A stretch of DNA of 64,000 bases, from NCBI RefSeq assembly GCF_040939125.1, contig NZ_CP162495.1, positions 2,604,001 through 2,668,000 of the forward strand, read 5' to 3'. The notes under the pieces were generated by a model. It saw only the letters and a list, made by a program, of their open reading frames with translations. It searched no databases and had not been told where the DNA came from. Origin of the DNA: Clostridium sp. BJN0013 (GTDB lineage: Bacteria > Bacillota > Clostridia > Clostridiales > Clostridiaceae). Position 1 is the first letter of the stretch. Every line of letters begins with the position of its first letter. This document shows, one piece after another, positions 54,914-62,770 of this stretch. The position numbers and the translations under genes were made by a program.

Positions 54914-54939
54914 TGAATGAATAAAATATTTTTCATTCA
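54914..54939 (-). promoter_or_regulatory. TetR operator candidate
   Basis: Inverted repeat TGAATGAA-N10-TTCATTCA about 30 bp before the GTG start of tetR. Confidence 0.68.
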
Positions 54940-54965
54940 TATTATAGTATATAGAGATAGATTTG

Positions 54966-55220
54966 TCAAGGCTTTTTAATGCAAATGATAGCTATTGTCT
55001 CTGGAATCCCATATGTAGGACTTTTAAAATTAACGCTTTTAAGACAATATACCACCAACAGACCTATAGCAGAATGAGGCAAAACTTTTCCGAGATAACT
55101 GATATATGAATTATTTAATTTAGTATCTTGAAATAAAATAAAAGGCAAAAACCTTGTTATAATCGTATCAATAGTTACCATGCAAATAATAATAAAAGTT
55201 TGAACAGATGTTAAAGTCAT
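54966..55220 (-). CDS. azlD: AzlD-like branched-chain amino acid transport subunit, short C-terminus
   Basis: 84-residue membrane protein with three helices and AzlD motifs (TRFLPFILF, YISYLGKVLPHSAIGLLVVYCLK). AzlD normally has about 105 residues and a fourth helix; here it ends in ICIKKP. It follows the deleted azlC by an ATGA overlap. Since AzlC is destroyed, export of branched-chain amino acids by this pair is unlikely. AAGGAGGG precedes the start. Confidence 0.78.
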   Translation of the reverse strand: MTLTSVQTFIIICMVTIDTIITRFLPFILFQDTKLNNSYISYLGKVLPHSAIGLLVVYCLKSVNFKSPTYGIPETIAIICIKKP

Positions 55221-55380
55221 CGTACTCCCTCCTTCGGTAGTTCTTTCTCTTCTAAATATTCTTTTCGGAATACTGTCAATACTGCTAATGTAGCAATCAT
55301 GGAAGGAAGAAAGTAAATTCAGTTAATACAGGGATAGTACAGGGGAAGGCGGCCTTTAATGCTCTAGTTTTTTCTTTCAA
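55217..55380 (-). pseudogene. azlC: azlC with most of the gene deleted
   Basis: The frame starts LKEKTRALKAAFPCTIPVL (TTG at 55380), which is the AzlC N-terminus. About 25 codons later it jumps to IATLAVLTVFRKEYLEEKEL, the AzlC C-terminus. The central roughly 180 residues are missing and the frame is broken. It overlaps azlD by 4 bases as in intact operons. Confidence 0.8.
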
Positions 55381-55399
55381 ATTTTTCACCTCACTAAAC

Positions 55400-55867
55400 T
55401 TAATCAATGGGTACGTTGACAGTTCTTTTTTCTATCCCCATAACCATACTCGTTTCAACATTGCTGATTGTAGTATTCTGCATTAATGAATCAATTATAA
55501 AGTCTCTATAGCTCTCCATATCTTTTGCTATAATTTTAAGAAGATAATCGTGGCTTCCCGTAAGTGTGTAACACTCTTGAATCTGTGGAAATCTATTTAC
55601 ATCCTCTAAAAATGAATGTATTGTTTGCCTATTAAGAGGTGTTATATTGACGAGAACAAATGCAAGGACTTCCATTCCCAATTTTTTCTCGTCTATAATA
55701 GTAGCGAATTTTTTGATAGTACCAGTTTCCACCAAATTCTTTGTTCTTGCCAGGCAGGCTGATGGTGAAAGTCCAATTTTTTTTGATAAATCTAAATTTG
55801 AGATTGAATCATCTTCCTGCAATTCTCTTAAGATTGCTTTATCAGTATTATCAAGAATAATTGCCAT
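55400..55867 (-). CDS. Lrp/AsnC-family regulator of the azlCD locus
   Basis: 155-residue regulator with N-terminal HTH (LDNTDKAILRELQEDDSISNLDLSKKIGLSPSACLARTKNL) and C-terminal RAM ligand domain (FVLVNITPLNRQTI, CYTLTGSHDYLLKIIAKDM). It lies 20 bp upstream of azlC on the same strand, the AzlB arrangement of Bacillus, and so likely senses an amino acid and controlled this exporter. Confidence 0.92.
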   Translation of the reverse strand: MAIILDNTDKAILRELQEDDSISNLDLSKKIGLSPSACLARTKNLVETGTIKKFATIIDEKKLGMEVLAFVLVNITPLNRQTIHSFLEDVNRFPQIQECYTLTGSHDYLLKIIAKDMESYRDFIIDSLMQNTTISNVETSMVMGIEKRTVNVPID

Positions 55868-55965
55868 ATTGTATTTTCCTTTCTACCTGTTTTTAAATAC
55901 CATGCGAATCTTATTTTTTTATCTGAAAGACTAAGAGATGTCTATATAAGCATATTATGTTTTTA

Positions 55966-56142
55966 CTACTCATTTTCGTATCTCACAACAAATTTGCTAT
56001 TAGGCAGCGTAATATCATAAAAAAGTGATAACACTAACAGCATTACTATGATTATTAATATCAGATAAATTTTTTCCCTTTCCTTTAGAAATAATTTTAA
56101 GCCTATTATTACTTTGAAAATGCAAAATATCAGAAATACCAA
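55966..56142 (-). CDS. Small membrane protein
   Basis: Two-helix hydrophobic protein of about 58 residues (LVFLIFCIFKVIIGLKLF and KIYLILIIIVMLLVLSL). The start is uncertain: a TTG at 56142 has GGGGGAT upstream; a GTG at 56175 in the same frame lacks a site. No family is recognised. It stands about 100 bp upstream of the lrp-type gene on the same strand. Confidence 0.45.
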   Translation of the reverse strand: MVFLIFCIFKVIIGLKLFLKEREKIYLILIIIVMLLVLSLFYDITLPNSKFVVRYENE

Positions 56143-56175
56143 GAGATATCCCCCCTGTATATTTGCTATATCCAC

Positions 56176-56597
56176 TGATACTCATAAGCTCCCATTAAAT
56201 AAGGAATTTCTCTCACAATAAATTTGTACTATGAATTAATCTATTTATCTTTATATATGAATATTAAAATATATTTCTTGAAGAAATAACTAAAAACACT
56301 CCAAAATTGAAAATTAAATAATGCAGTGTTCACTTAAATTATTTGATTTTCATAATTAAATTGTTGAATAAGAGAGATATGACAGAATTAAAGTTAAAAT
56401 TATATTACCTCACTCTATTCATATAATAATCTATCTCTTAAACTTAAACATCTCCTTGAAACACATTTTCGTTTAGAGCTACTCTAAATGTCTGAAATTC
56501 TGAATCTACAAAACCTATAAATTCAACTTTTTTAATGGATTTATGACTAAACCCATACTACAGTTATATTTTTCATATCTTGGAAATGAGATTTATT
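56176..56597. other. Intergenic region
   Basis: About 420 bp of AT-rich DNA between the small membrane protein and the first immunity gene. No gene, strong hairpin or repeat is recognised. Confidence 0.4.
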
Positions 56598-57065
56598 CTA
56601 CTCTCTTTGTTCTCTACATATGCTGTTATATGTTCCAAATTCAGGATATGTATCCCAATTCCCTTGAACACTAAAGTTTCCTTCCTTTTCTACTATTTCT
56701 CCTGTTATTTCATTTTTTTCGCTCATCATTGTACTACCATCCTGTAAAAAAGTAAAGTGCATAGTACTTAAAACTTTATCGCTCCCCCCTTCATATTCCC
56801 AATATGAAGATTCGATTAAGAAAAGTTTATTTTTTTCAACCTCCTTAAACGAATAATATAAATAGTTTCTTTTATTCTCATCTAAAAAATAGACACTTAC
56901 CCATACTCCTGCTACATTAACTATATACTTCTCTGCATCATTTTCAATAATAACAGCAGTATAACTTTTTCTCTCGAAATGCCTTTTACGAGCATCTTCT
57001 TTACTTATATCCTTATGCATTTCTTTATAGAATAATGACCATTTTTCACAATATCTTATTTTCAT
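56598..57065 (-). CDS. Predicted immunity protein of a polymorphic toxin
   Basis: 155-residue soluble protein starting MKIRYCEKWSLFYK with a beta-rich centre (YIVNVAGVWVSVYFLDENKRNYLYYSFKE) and the tail NWDTYPEFGTYNSICREQ. It is about 35-40% identical by eye to the protein at 57861-58325. Its ATG overlaps the toxin stop (TAATG), the arrangement of toxin-immunity pairs. No published immunity family could be named with certainty. Confidence 0.72.
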   Translation of the reverse strand: MKIRYCEKWSLFYKEMHKDISKEDARKRHFERKSYTAVIIENDAEKYIVNVAGVWVSVYFLDENKRNYLYYSFKEVEKNKLFLIESSYWEYEGGSDKVLSTMHFTFLQDGSTMMSEKNEITGEIVEKEGNFSVQGNWDTYPEFGTYNSICREQRE

Positions 57066-57508
57066 TATTTATATACCTTCCCTTCAACATCTCGTATTAC
57101 TATATGCAACTCTTTTGCCTTCTCTATAACTTTTATAGGAACATCACATTTTTGGACTGGAATTTCTAATATCATTTGACCTTCTAATGTTAATCCACCT
57201 AATTCTTTTGGATTAAAAGTTCCATTAATTATTTCTGTTCCTGGAGAATATTTTTTATCTAATTCATTTAGATACGATATAGCCGTTCCTTCCTTTATTT
57301 CTGCTAATTGCGTAAACTTTCTTGACACTATCTCAGAGTTTCTATTATATGAATCTACTCTAAATTCATTTCCATCTTTAGTTACTCTTACTTCATTATA
57401 ATCATATCTAGGTCTGTTGTCTTTATTAAATTGGTTTCCTTTATTAAATCTTTCCTTAAGCCAATCTGGAAGTCCTTTTTTAACCTGCTCAGTTTTAGCT
57501 TCAGCCAT
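57065..57508 (-). pseudogene. C-terminal toxin domain fragment of a polymorphic (RHS/secreted) toxin
   Basis: 147 codons encoding a domain seen at the C-terminus of large secreted toxins: LPDWLKERFNKGNQFNKDN, NEFRVDSYNRNSEIVSRKFTQL, KYSPGTEIINGTFNP, LEGQMILEIPVQ. The frame continues upstream only to about 57560 (KISTGNVYVSLTKG) and then ends, so the delivery part is gone. The toxin activity is not identified; a nuclease fold is plausible. It is directly coupled to the immunity gene. Confidence 0.65.
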
Positions 57509-57860
57509 CCCCTTGGTAAGTGAAACATAAACATTTCCTGTTGATATCTTTGGTTCATTAGTATAAACAAGCTTATATCTATTTTAAAAGAAAAGCTCGC
57601 CCTTATGTCCAAGTCATTGATTTTACTAGCTTTTATCTGTTCAAGTGATACCCAAACTATGCTCAAATGTATCCAACTTTGACCCTGAAAAAGAAAACTC
57701 CAGCAGACGCCATTTCAGCATCCATTGAAGTTTTGCCCTTAGCTTGAATCAGACACCAAAAGGAGTTTTTACTAGATACCCTATGTTTCCATAGGAGCAA
57801 GCAATGGAACTTACTTTTGATGGCTATTTCGTCTTTTTTCAGTTAGCTCATCTAAATGAC

Positions 57861-58325
57861 TTATCTTTCTTCCTTACACAAATAGATATACTCACCAAAT
57901 TCAGGATACACATCCCAATTTCTTGACACATTATCTTCTGTCTCTCGTTCCTCAATTTCTCCAGTCTTAGAATCCCTTTGTTCCATAGCAATATGACCAT
58001 TTTCTTGATAACCAAAAATCATACTTTTTAATTCAGTATCAGTATCAGCTTCATACTCCCAATACATTATTGTTCTTAAAAATATCTTTTTATCCTCTTT
58101 AACTATAAAATCATAATGTAAATATTTACGAAGAAAATCATCCAAAAAACTTATTGATACCCACTTATCAGTAACATTTACTATATACTTTGGTTGCCCT
58201 CCATCACTTAATACGGCTGTATATGGCTGGCAATTTTTATGGTTAATACTTGCTACATTTTCATCCATAATATTCCAAGGTTTCTTTTTTATATTTGACC
58301 ACTTATCACAATAACATATCTCCAT
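57861..58325 (-). CDS. Second predicted immunity protein
   Basis: 154-residue paralogue of the protein at 56598: MEICYCDKWSNIKKKPW, YIVNVTDKWVSISFLDDFLRKYLHYDF, tail NWDVYPEFGEYIYLCKEE. Its ATG also overlaps a toxin-tail stop codon (TAATG at 58327-58323). It is retained although only 18 codons of its toxin remain. A role as orphan immunity protects against kin that still carry the toxin, by inference. Confidence 0.72.
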   Translation of the reverse strand: MEICYCDKWSNIKKKPWNIMDENVASINHKNCQPYTAVLSDGGQPKYIVNVTDKWVSISFLDDFLRKYLHYDFIVKEDKKIFLRTIMYWEYEADTDTELKSMIFGYQENGHIAMEQRDSKTGEIEERETEDNVSRNWDVYPEFGEYIYLCKEER

Positions 58326-58382
58326 TAGTTATACATCCTCCCAGTAATATCTCGAATAATAATACCCTTTTTAGTAGCCTCG
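58325..58382 (-). pseudogene. Last codons of a second toxin
   Basis: Reads ATKKGIIIRDITGRMYN and stop, aligning with AKELHIVIRDVEGKVYK at the end of the toxin fragment at 57065. Everything upstream has been lost. Confidence 0.6.
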
Positions 58383-58398
58383 TAAGGAGATCAGTATA

Positions 58399-58584
58399 AT
58401 GAAAAATTTAATAAATAAACTATTAAATGCTACTAAAAAGTATACTGTTTTAGATTATAGTTTTTTAAAAATAACTTTTATTTCGTTGGGAATACTTATC
58501 GGAACATATTTCTCAAATTTTTTCTTAAATTATACTTCCTTACTTTGGATAATTTTTCTTATTTCATACATTTTTATTATATAG
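58399..58584 (+). CDS. Small two-helix membrane protein (61 residues)
   Basis: AAGGAG ribosome binding site 9 bases before the ATG. The protein begins MKNLINKLLNATKKYTVLDY and has two hydrophobic helices (LKITFISLGILIGTYFSNFF and SLLWIIFLISYIFII). Similar small clostridial proteins are often labelled permease-like without evidence. It lies opposite to the toxin remnants and its ribosome binding site abuts the remnant. Confidence 0.6.
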   Translation: MKNLINKLLNATKKYTVLDYSFLKITFISLGILIGTYFSNFFLNYTSLLWIIFLISYIFII

Positions 58585-58644
58585 AACTTTTATTAAACAT
58601 AGACGTTAAAGATTTATTAAACAAAAATATTGTCTTTTAATCAC

Positions 58645-59043
58645 TTATGTTGTATTATAATTAACCCCTATATCCTTTAACTTTAAAACATCCGTACTTG
58701 AACTAATTTCCACATACCAAGCAAATCTTATCTTTTTATCCGAAATCCCAAGAGATGTCCATTGTGCTTCAGTAATTCCTTGGAGTACTGAGACAGTCAT
58801 CCTTTTAGTTTTTACGTCCCACATATTTGTTATATCTAACAATATCCATCAACTTCCATCCGATGTCTTCCATGAAACTCCACTATCTGTACTTACTATG
58901 AAAAGCATAATTCCACTGCCTGCATTATCTAACTTCACTACTGCATTAACTATATCTATTATGTATGCCTCGGTAACTAAAATGTCTTCTTTCATGCTTA
59001 CATTAAACAGTGAGAGTAATTGTAACGATTTTGTCTTTATCAA
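58645..59043 (-). pseudogene. Fragment of a surface or phage-type protein with an in-frame stop
   Basis: Two consecutive pieces in the same frame (MFIVSTDSGVSWKTSDGS-like part above 58849 and WILLDITNMWDVKTK, TEAQWTSLGISDKKIRFAWYVEIS below) are separated only by a TGA at 58849-58851. The sequence recalls beta-sandwich repeats of secreted or phage tail proteins (sequences such as DSGVSWKT). No start or export signal is present. Confidence 0.5.
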
Positions 59044-59483
59044 AATTAAATGAATTTATTATTGGAATTATTGATTTTACTGTGTTTGTAAATAAATATT
59101 AGCGAATTCACTCATTTATAGTTTTTTATTAGTATTTCAAAAAATTATCATAAAACTCAACTACCATTAATACGAGAATATCTAAAATAAATATTAAAAA
59201 TTATTATAAAAGAAAGCGAATAGCATCAAGCATTATAGCCATTAAAACCCATCAATCTCCTGTAAGCCATACAAAAAACTCCTTCCATAAATATTTTCAA
59301 CAAAAATTGATTCATTCCTCTCATTATCGGAAAATATATAAATATTTCGTATACAAATTATCAACAATTACTGCAAAAAATAATAGAAGACTATTCACCT
59401 TCTACAGTAGTTTATACTTTTATTAATAAACAAAATAAGAAAACTAAGAAATAACTGCGAATAAAGATTATGACCATAATCTT
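59044..59483. other. Intergenic region ending in a hairpin
   Basis: About 440 bp without a recognisable gene. A perfect AAGATTATG/CATAATCTT hairpin (59464-59483) directly after the permease stop may terminate the ABC operon on the minus strand. Confidence 0.45.
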
Positions 59484-60248
59484 CTACAAGAGTTTTTTAT
59501 TAAAAATTCTTATAGATAACCCTAGTGCACATAGAACAATAAACACCATTATGACAAATGAATATTTTATATCATGAAATGTGAGCATACCTTGCAATAT
59601 TTTCATATTACTGTTTGCTAATTGCAAGGGATTCCATTTTATTGCTTTAGGAAACATATTAATGATAAAAAGTATTACTGTAAAACCAGCTGTAAAAAGT
59701 AAAGAACCATAGGTATTTTTAAAACTTATGGAACCCAGCATAACTATTGAAAGTAACATAATACCAAAAAAGTAAAAGCTAAAAACAGCCAAAAATAAAC
59801 CTGTAGTTTTTCCCTCTGGAAAATAGTATTTGGTGTATATTAATGTAATAGAAAAACATATCCAATAACTTATTGTCCAAATTAAGATCGCTACCGTGTA
59901 TTTCGCCGTAACAATCGTCTTACGTGGTAATCCTTTCGTAATCAGATTGACCAACGTTCCCTTCTCATATTCATGAGACATCATTCCACTAAAAATAATA
60001 ACAGCTGCAATAGTACCCATTTGAGATACATTTTTAAAAAATTGAGTCCATGAATCTATATTAGAGGGTTCCGTTAATTGGATGGATATACCAGCAGGCA
60101 TGAATTCTCTGATAATCTCCGGCATAAACTTAGCACTAAGTGGACTAATAATTCCTAAAATTGCAAATACTATTATCATGATTAATATTTTATAGTTTCT
60201 TAGATAGTCAATCCATTCTTTTTTAATGAATGCAATATATGACCTCAT
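59484..60248 (-). CDS. ABC-2 type permease
   Basis: 254-residue permease with six helices and a short N-terminal helix preceded by a basic segment (YIAFIKKEWIDYLRNYKILI), typical of NatB/BcrB-like exporters. It overlaps the ATPase stop by 4 bases. Confidence 0.88.
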   Translation of the reverse strand: MRSYIAFIKKEWIDYLRNYKILIMIIVFAILGIISPLSAKFMPEIIREFMPAGISIQLTEPSNIDSWTQFFKNVSQMGTIAAVIIFSGMMSHEYEKGTLVNLITKGLPRKTIVTAKYTVAILIWTISYWICFSITLIYTKYYFPEGKTTGLFLAVFSFYFFGIMLLSIVMLGSISFKNTYGSLLFTAGFTVILFIINMFPKAIKWNPLQLANSNMKILQGMLTFHDIKYSFVIMVFIVLCALGLSIRIFNKKLL

Positions 60249-61162
60249 TTAACCACCTCCATAAAAATATCTTCAAGACGGGGTTCTACAATTTCAAGTT
60301 TTAATGGTGTAATTGATAATTTAACCAGAACTTTCATTATCCATTTCATGATTTCATGTACTTGCCTTGTTCTTATATAAATAGAGGTTTCTTTACACTG
60401 AATTTTTTTGTCCAATTTCATTATTTCCTCAGCCTTCAACAAGACATCTAAATCACTATTTGAAGAAAGTGACAGCACCACTATATTATCCTGATATCTA
60501 TGTTTTATGTCATTTAAATTACCTGCTAAAACAACTTCGCCATTATTTAAGATTCCAATATGATCACAGATTGTCTCTACATCATTTAATATATGGGTTG
60601 AAAAAATTACTGTTGTATGTTTTTTCACTTTGGATAAAATATCTAATATTTCTTTTCTCCCAATAGGATCTAAAGCTGAAGTGGGCTCATCACAAATCAA
60701 TAGTTTAGGATCATTTAACAATGCCTGAGCAATCCCAAGACGCTGCTTCATACCTCTTGAAAAACTTCCTATTCTTTTTTTTACATCCGTTAACCCCACG
60801 AGGTCTAATAAATCTTCACTCTTTTTTTGAATGAAATGAATTGACATTCCGGTAATTTCACCACAAAGTTTTAAATATTCTTGGGCAGTCATAAAATTAT
60901 AAAATTCTGGAACATCCGGCAAATAACCAATATATTGGTTTGTTTCTGAAGACCCGAATCTAACTTTTTTATTACATATCTGTATCTCACCAGAATCCGC
61001 TTTTAATAAAGCTAATGCAATCTTCATCGTTGTTGTTTTGCCTGCACCATTCTTACCAATAAAACCATATATAGAACCTTGTGGTACACTTAAGTTCACC
61101 CCCTTCAATATCTGATGTGTACCGAAGTTTTTATGCAAATTTGAAATTGTAAGTATATCCAC
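60245..61162 (-). CDS. ABC transporter ATP-binding protein, BcrA-like
   Basis: 305-residue ATPase: Walker A GKNGAGKTT, signature FSRGMKQRLG, Walker B LLICDEPTSALD, and a C-terminal extension of about 80 residues. This class exports peptide antibiotics or sodium. It overlaps both neighbours (stop/start overlap with the PLDc_N gene and with the permease), so the four genes form one tight operon. Confidence 0.94.
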   Translation of the reverse strand: MDILTISNLHKNFGTHQILKGVNLSVPQGSIYGFIGKNGAGKTTTMKIALALLKADSGEIQICNKKVRFGSSETNQYIGYLPDVPEFYNFMTAQEYLKLCGEITGMSIHFIQKKSEDLLDLVGLTDVKKRIGSFSRGMKQRLGIAQALLNDPKLLICDEPTSALDPIGRKEILDILSKVKKHTTVIFSTHILNDVETICDHIGILNNGEVVLAGNLNDIKHRYQDNIVVLSLSSNSDLDVLLKAEEIMKLDKKIQCKETSIYIRTRQVHEIMKWIMKVLVKLSITPLKLEIVEPRLEDIFMEVVK

Positions 61163-61365
61163 TACTCCTCATCCCTTCCAACTAGAAAATATAAAATTGG
61201 ACCAATGATGTTTACACAAACGATGATAATAATCCAAAGAGGTTTATTTCCTCTACGTACTGTGGAATGTCTTAAAACATGAACCAATGCAGTAATCATT
61301 AAAATTAATTGCAGAATAATTAGTGGTATCAAAACTGGCAAATACTCAGAAAAAGTATTACTCAT
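61162..61365 (-). CDS. PLDc_N-domain two-helix membrane protein
   Basis: 67-residue protein matching the phospholipase D-nuclease N-terminal domain: two helices (LIPLIILQLILMITALVHVL and PLWIIIIVCVNIIGPILYFL) and the ending VGRDEE. Such small proteins commonly sit in BcrAB-type ABC operons beside an XRE regulator and may act as a signalling or assembly subunit. It overlaps the preceding and following genes by one base. Confidence 0.88.
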   Translation of the reverse strand: MSNTFSEYLPVLIPLIILQLILMITALVHVLRHSTVRRGNKPLWIIIIVCVNIIGPILYFLVGRDEE

Positions 61366-62492
61366 TATTTTTCACCCAACTTTCCTTTCAATTTTTTAAT
61401 AAGCACATTGTACTGTTCATCTTCTCTCAACTGTGTAAATGCAGGATTTTCAGTAACCATTTTAATAAAATTTTTCTTAATTGTTATCTCATCTAACGGA
61501 CTGTTTGTTCCAATACAAATATTATTCTCAAGCCATTTATCTACCTGAGTAAAATATCCATTTCCTTTTAATCTCAATGGATACTGATATCCACAGACAA
61601 TGTCCACATATTCTTCTAATGCATCTATTGCCTTTTCTTTCTTCTGCTGCATCAAATACCCCTGTGCAGCGACAATATGAATTTCAAAAACTGCATTTGT
61701 CAAAATCTCTTTCATCTGAAAAGAGTTAATAATCTGAATCCCCTGAGAATATATCTGCTCAAATAAAACTGGTTCCGTCATGTGCATGGAAAGATAATTG
61801 GTTAAAAGGGTTAATGTATTTATTATATTTTGGTATAGTAATATTTGATTCACGACCTTTGCTTGAGCAATTTCTCCCAGCATTTGATATGCATTAATCA
61901 ATATAACATCATCTCCACTATACGGAGTTAATTTATCGTCTAATAATCGAATAACTTCTTTGCTATTTCCCTGCATCATCTCTGCCAATGCCTCCATAGT
62001 ATTTGCACTCTTTATGTTAGAAATATCCTCCGATTCCCCTTTTACTCTCTGACTTAGCAGTATACATTGGTGAAGAATTTCTTTTTTTATTTCCTCAGTT
62101 TTTGCTAAAGGCAAATAGTTTAATAATAATTGAATCATAGACAATAAAAATGGAAAACAAGAATAGTATTTCTTTATCATTTTGTTACACTGCTCCATTA
62201 CTTCATCAAAAGGTTTTGTAGCAAATTCATGTGAAAGTTTATTGTAAATTTTTTTAATGTCTTCCTTTGTAAGTTGTGGAGAATATCCCAATAATTCATC
62301 CACTGAAACATTAAAATAGGTTGCAAGTTCAGGAAGAAGTAAAATATCAGGATAACTTAATCCTGATTCCCATTTGGAAACAGATGCTTTAGAAACTCCA
62401 ATATAATCTGCTAACTGCTCTTGTGTTATTCCTTTCTCTTTTCTTTTTTGAATAATGCATTTACTTATATTTAGTTCTTTCATATCTATCAC
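61365..62492 (-). CDS. XRE-family regulator with tetratricopeptide-like C-domain
   Basis: 375-residue protein. Residues 9-65 form an HTH_3 domain (GITQEQLADYIGVSKASVSKWESGLSYPDILLLPELATYF). The rest is a helical repeat domain that probably binds a peptide or ligand, as in similar regulators of Bcr-type transporters. It is the first gene of the operon and presumably controls the exporter downstream. GAGGTG precedes the ATG. Confidence 0.9.
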   Translation of the reverse strand: MIDMKELNISKCIIQKRKEKGITQEQLADYIGVSKASVSKWESGLSYPDILLLPELATYFNVSVDELLGYSPQLTKEDIKKIYNKLSHEFATKPFDEVMEQCNKMIKKYYSCFPFLLSMIQLLLNYLPLAKTEEIKKEILHQCILLSQRVKGESEDISNIKSANTMEALAEMMQGNSKEVIRLLDDKLTPYSGDDVILINAYQMLGEIAQAKVVNQILLYQNIINTLTLLTNYLSMHMTEPVLFEQIYSQGIQIINSFQMKEILTNAVFEIHIVAAQGYLMQQKKEKAIDALEEYVDIVCGYQYPLRLKGNGYFTQVDKWLENNICIGTNSPLDEITIKKNFIKMVTENPAFTQLREDEQYNVLIKKLKGKLGEK

Positions 62493-62770
62493 CTCTAATG
62501 ATATTTTATGTATTAAGTCATTTCCTGTCGATGGATTTATAGTTGATTTTAATGAAATAAGTTAACTTACAGGAAACTTCCTTCAATAATTAAAGCCCTG
62601 CTTCTCTTGATTAAGCAAGGCTAATATAGATAATTTTTACTTGTAACAGCATTGAGTAAACTCTCGCCTTTCAAGTATATTTAACTTCATTTACCATATT
62701 ATATATAATTACCTAAAATCTTTTATTATTCATATTTATTATTTGAATTTCTAAGTTACCTGTAACAAGT
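62493..62770. other. Intergenic region with a hairpin
   Basis: Between the glycosidase stop and the XRE gene. An imperfect hairpin AGCCCTGCTT / AAGCAAGGCT (62594-62622) may terminate the glycosidase transcript. No gene is seen. Confidence 0.5.

Noticed and set aside
57667-57860. IS remnant between the toxin fragment and second immunity gene
   Set aside because: Some blocks look repetitive, but no transposase motif or terminal repeat could be recognised.
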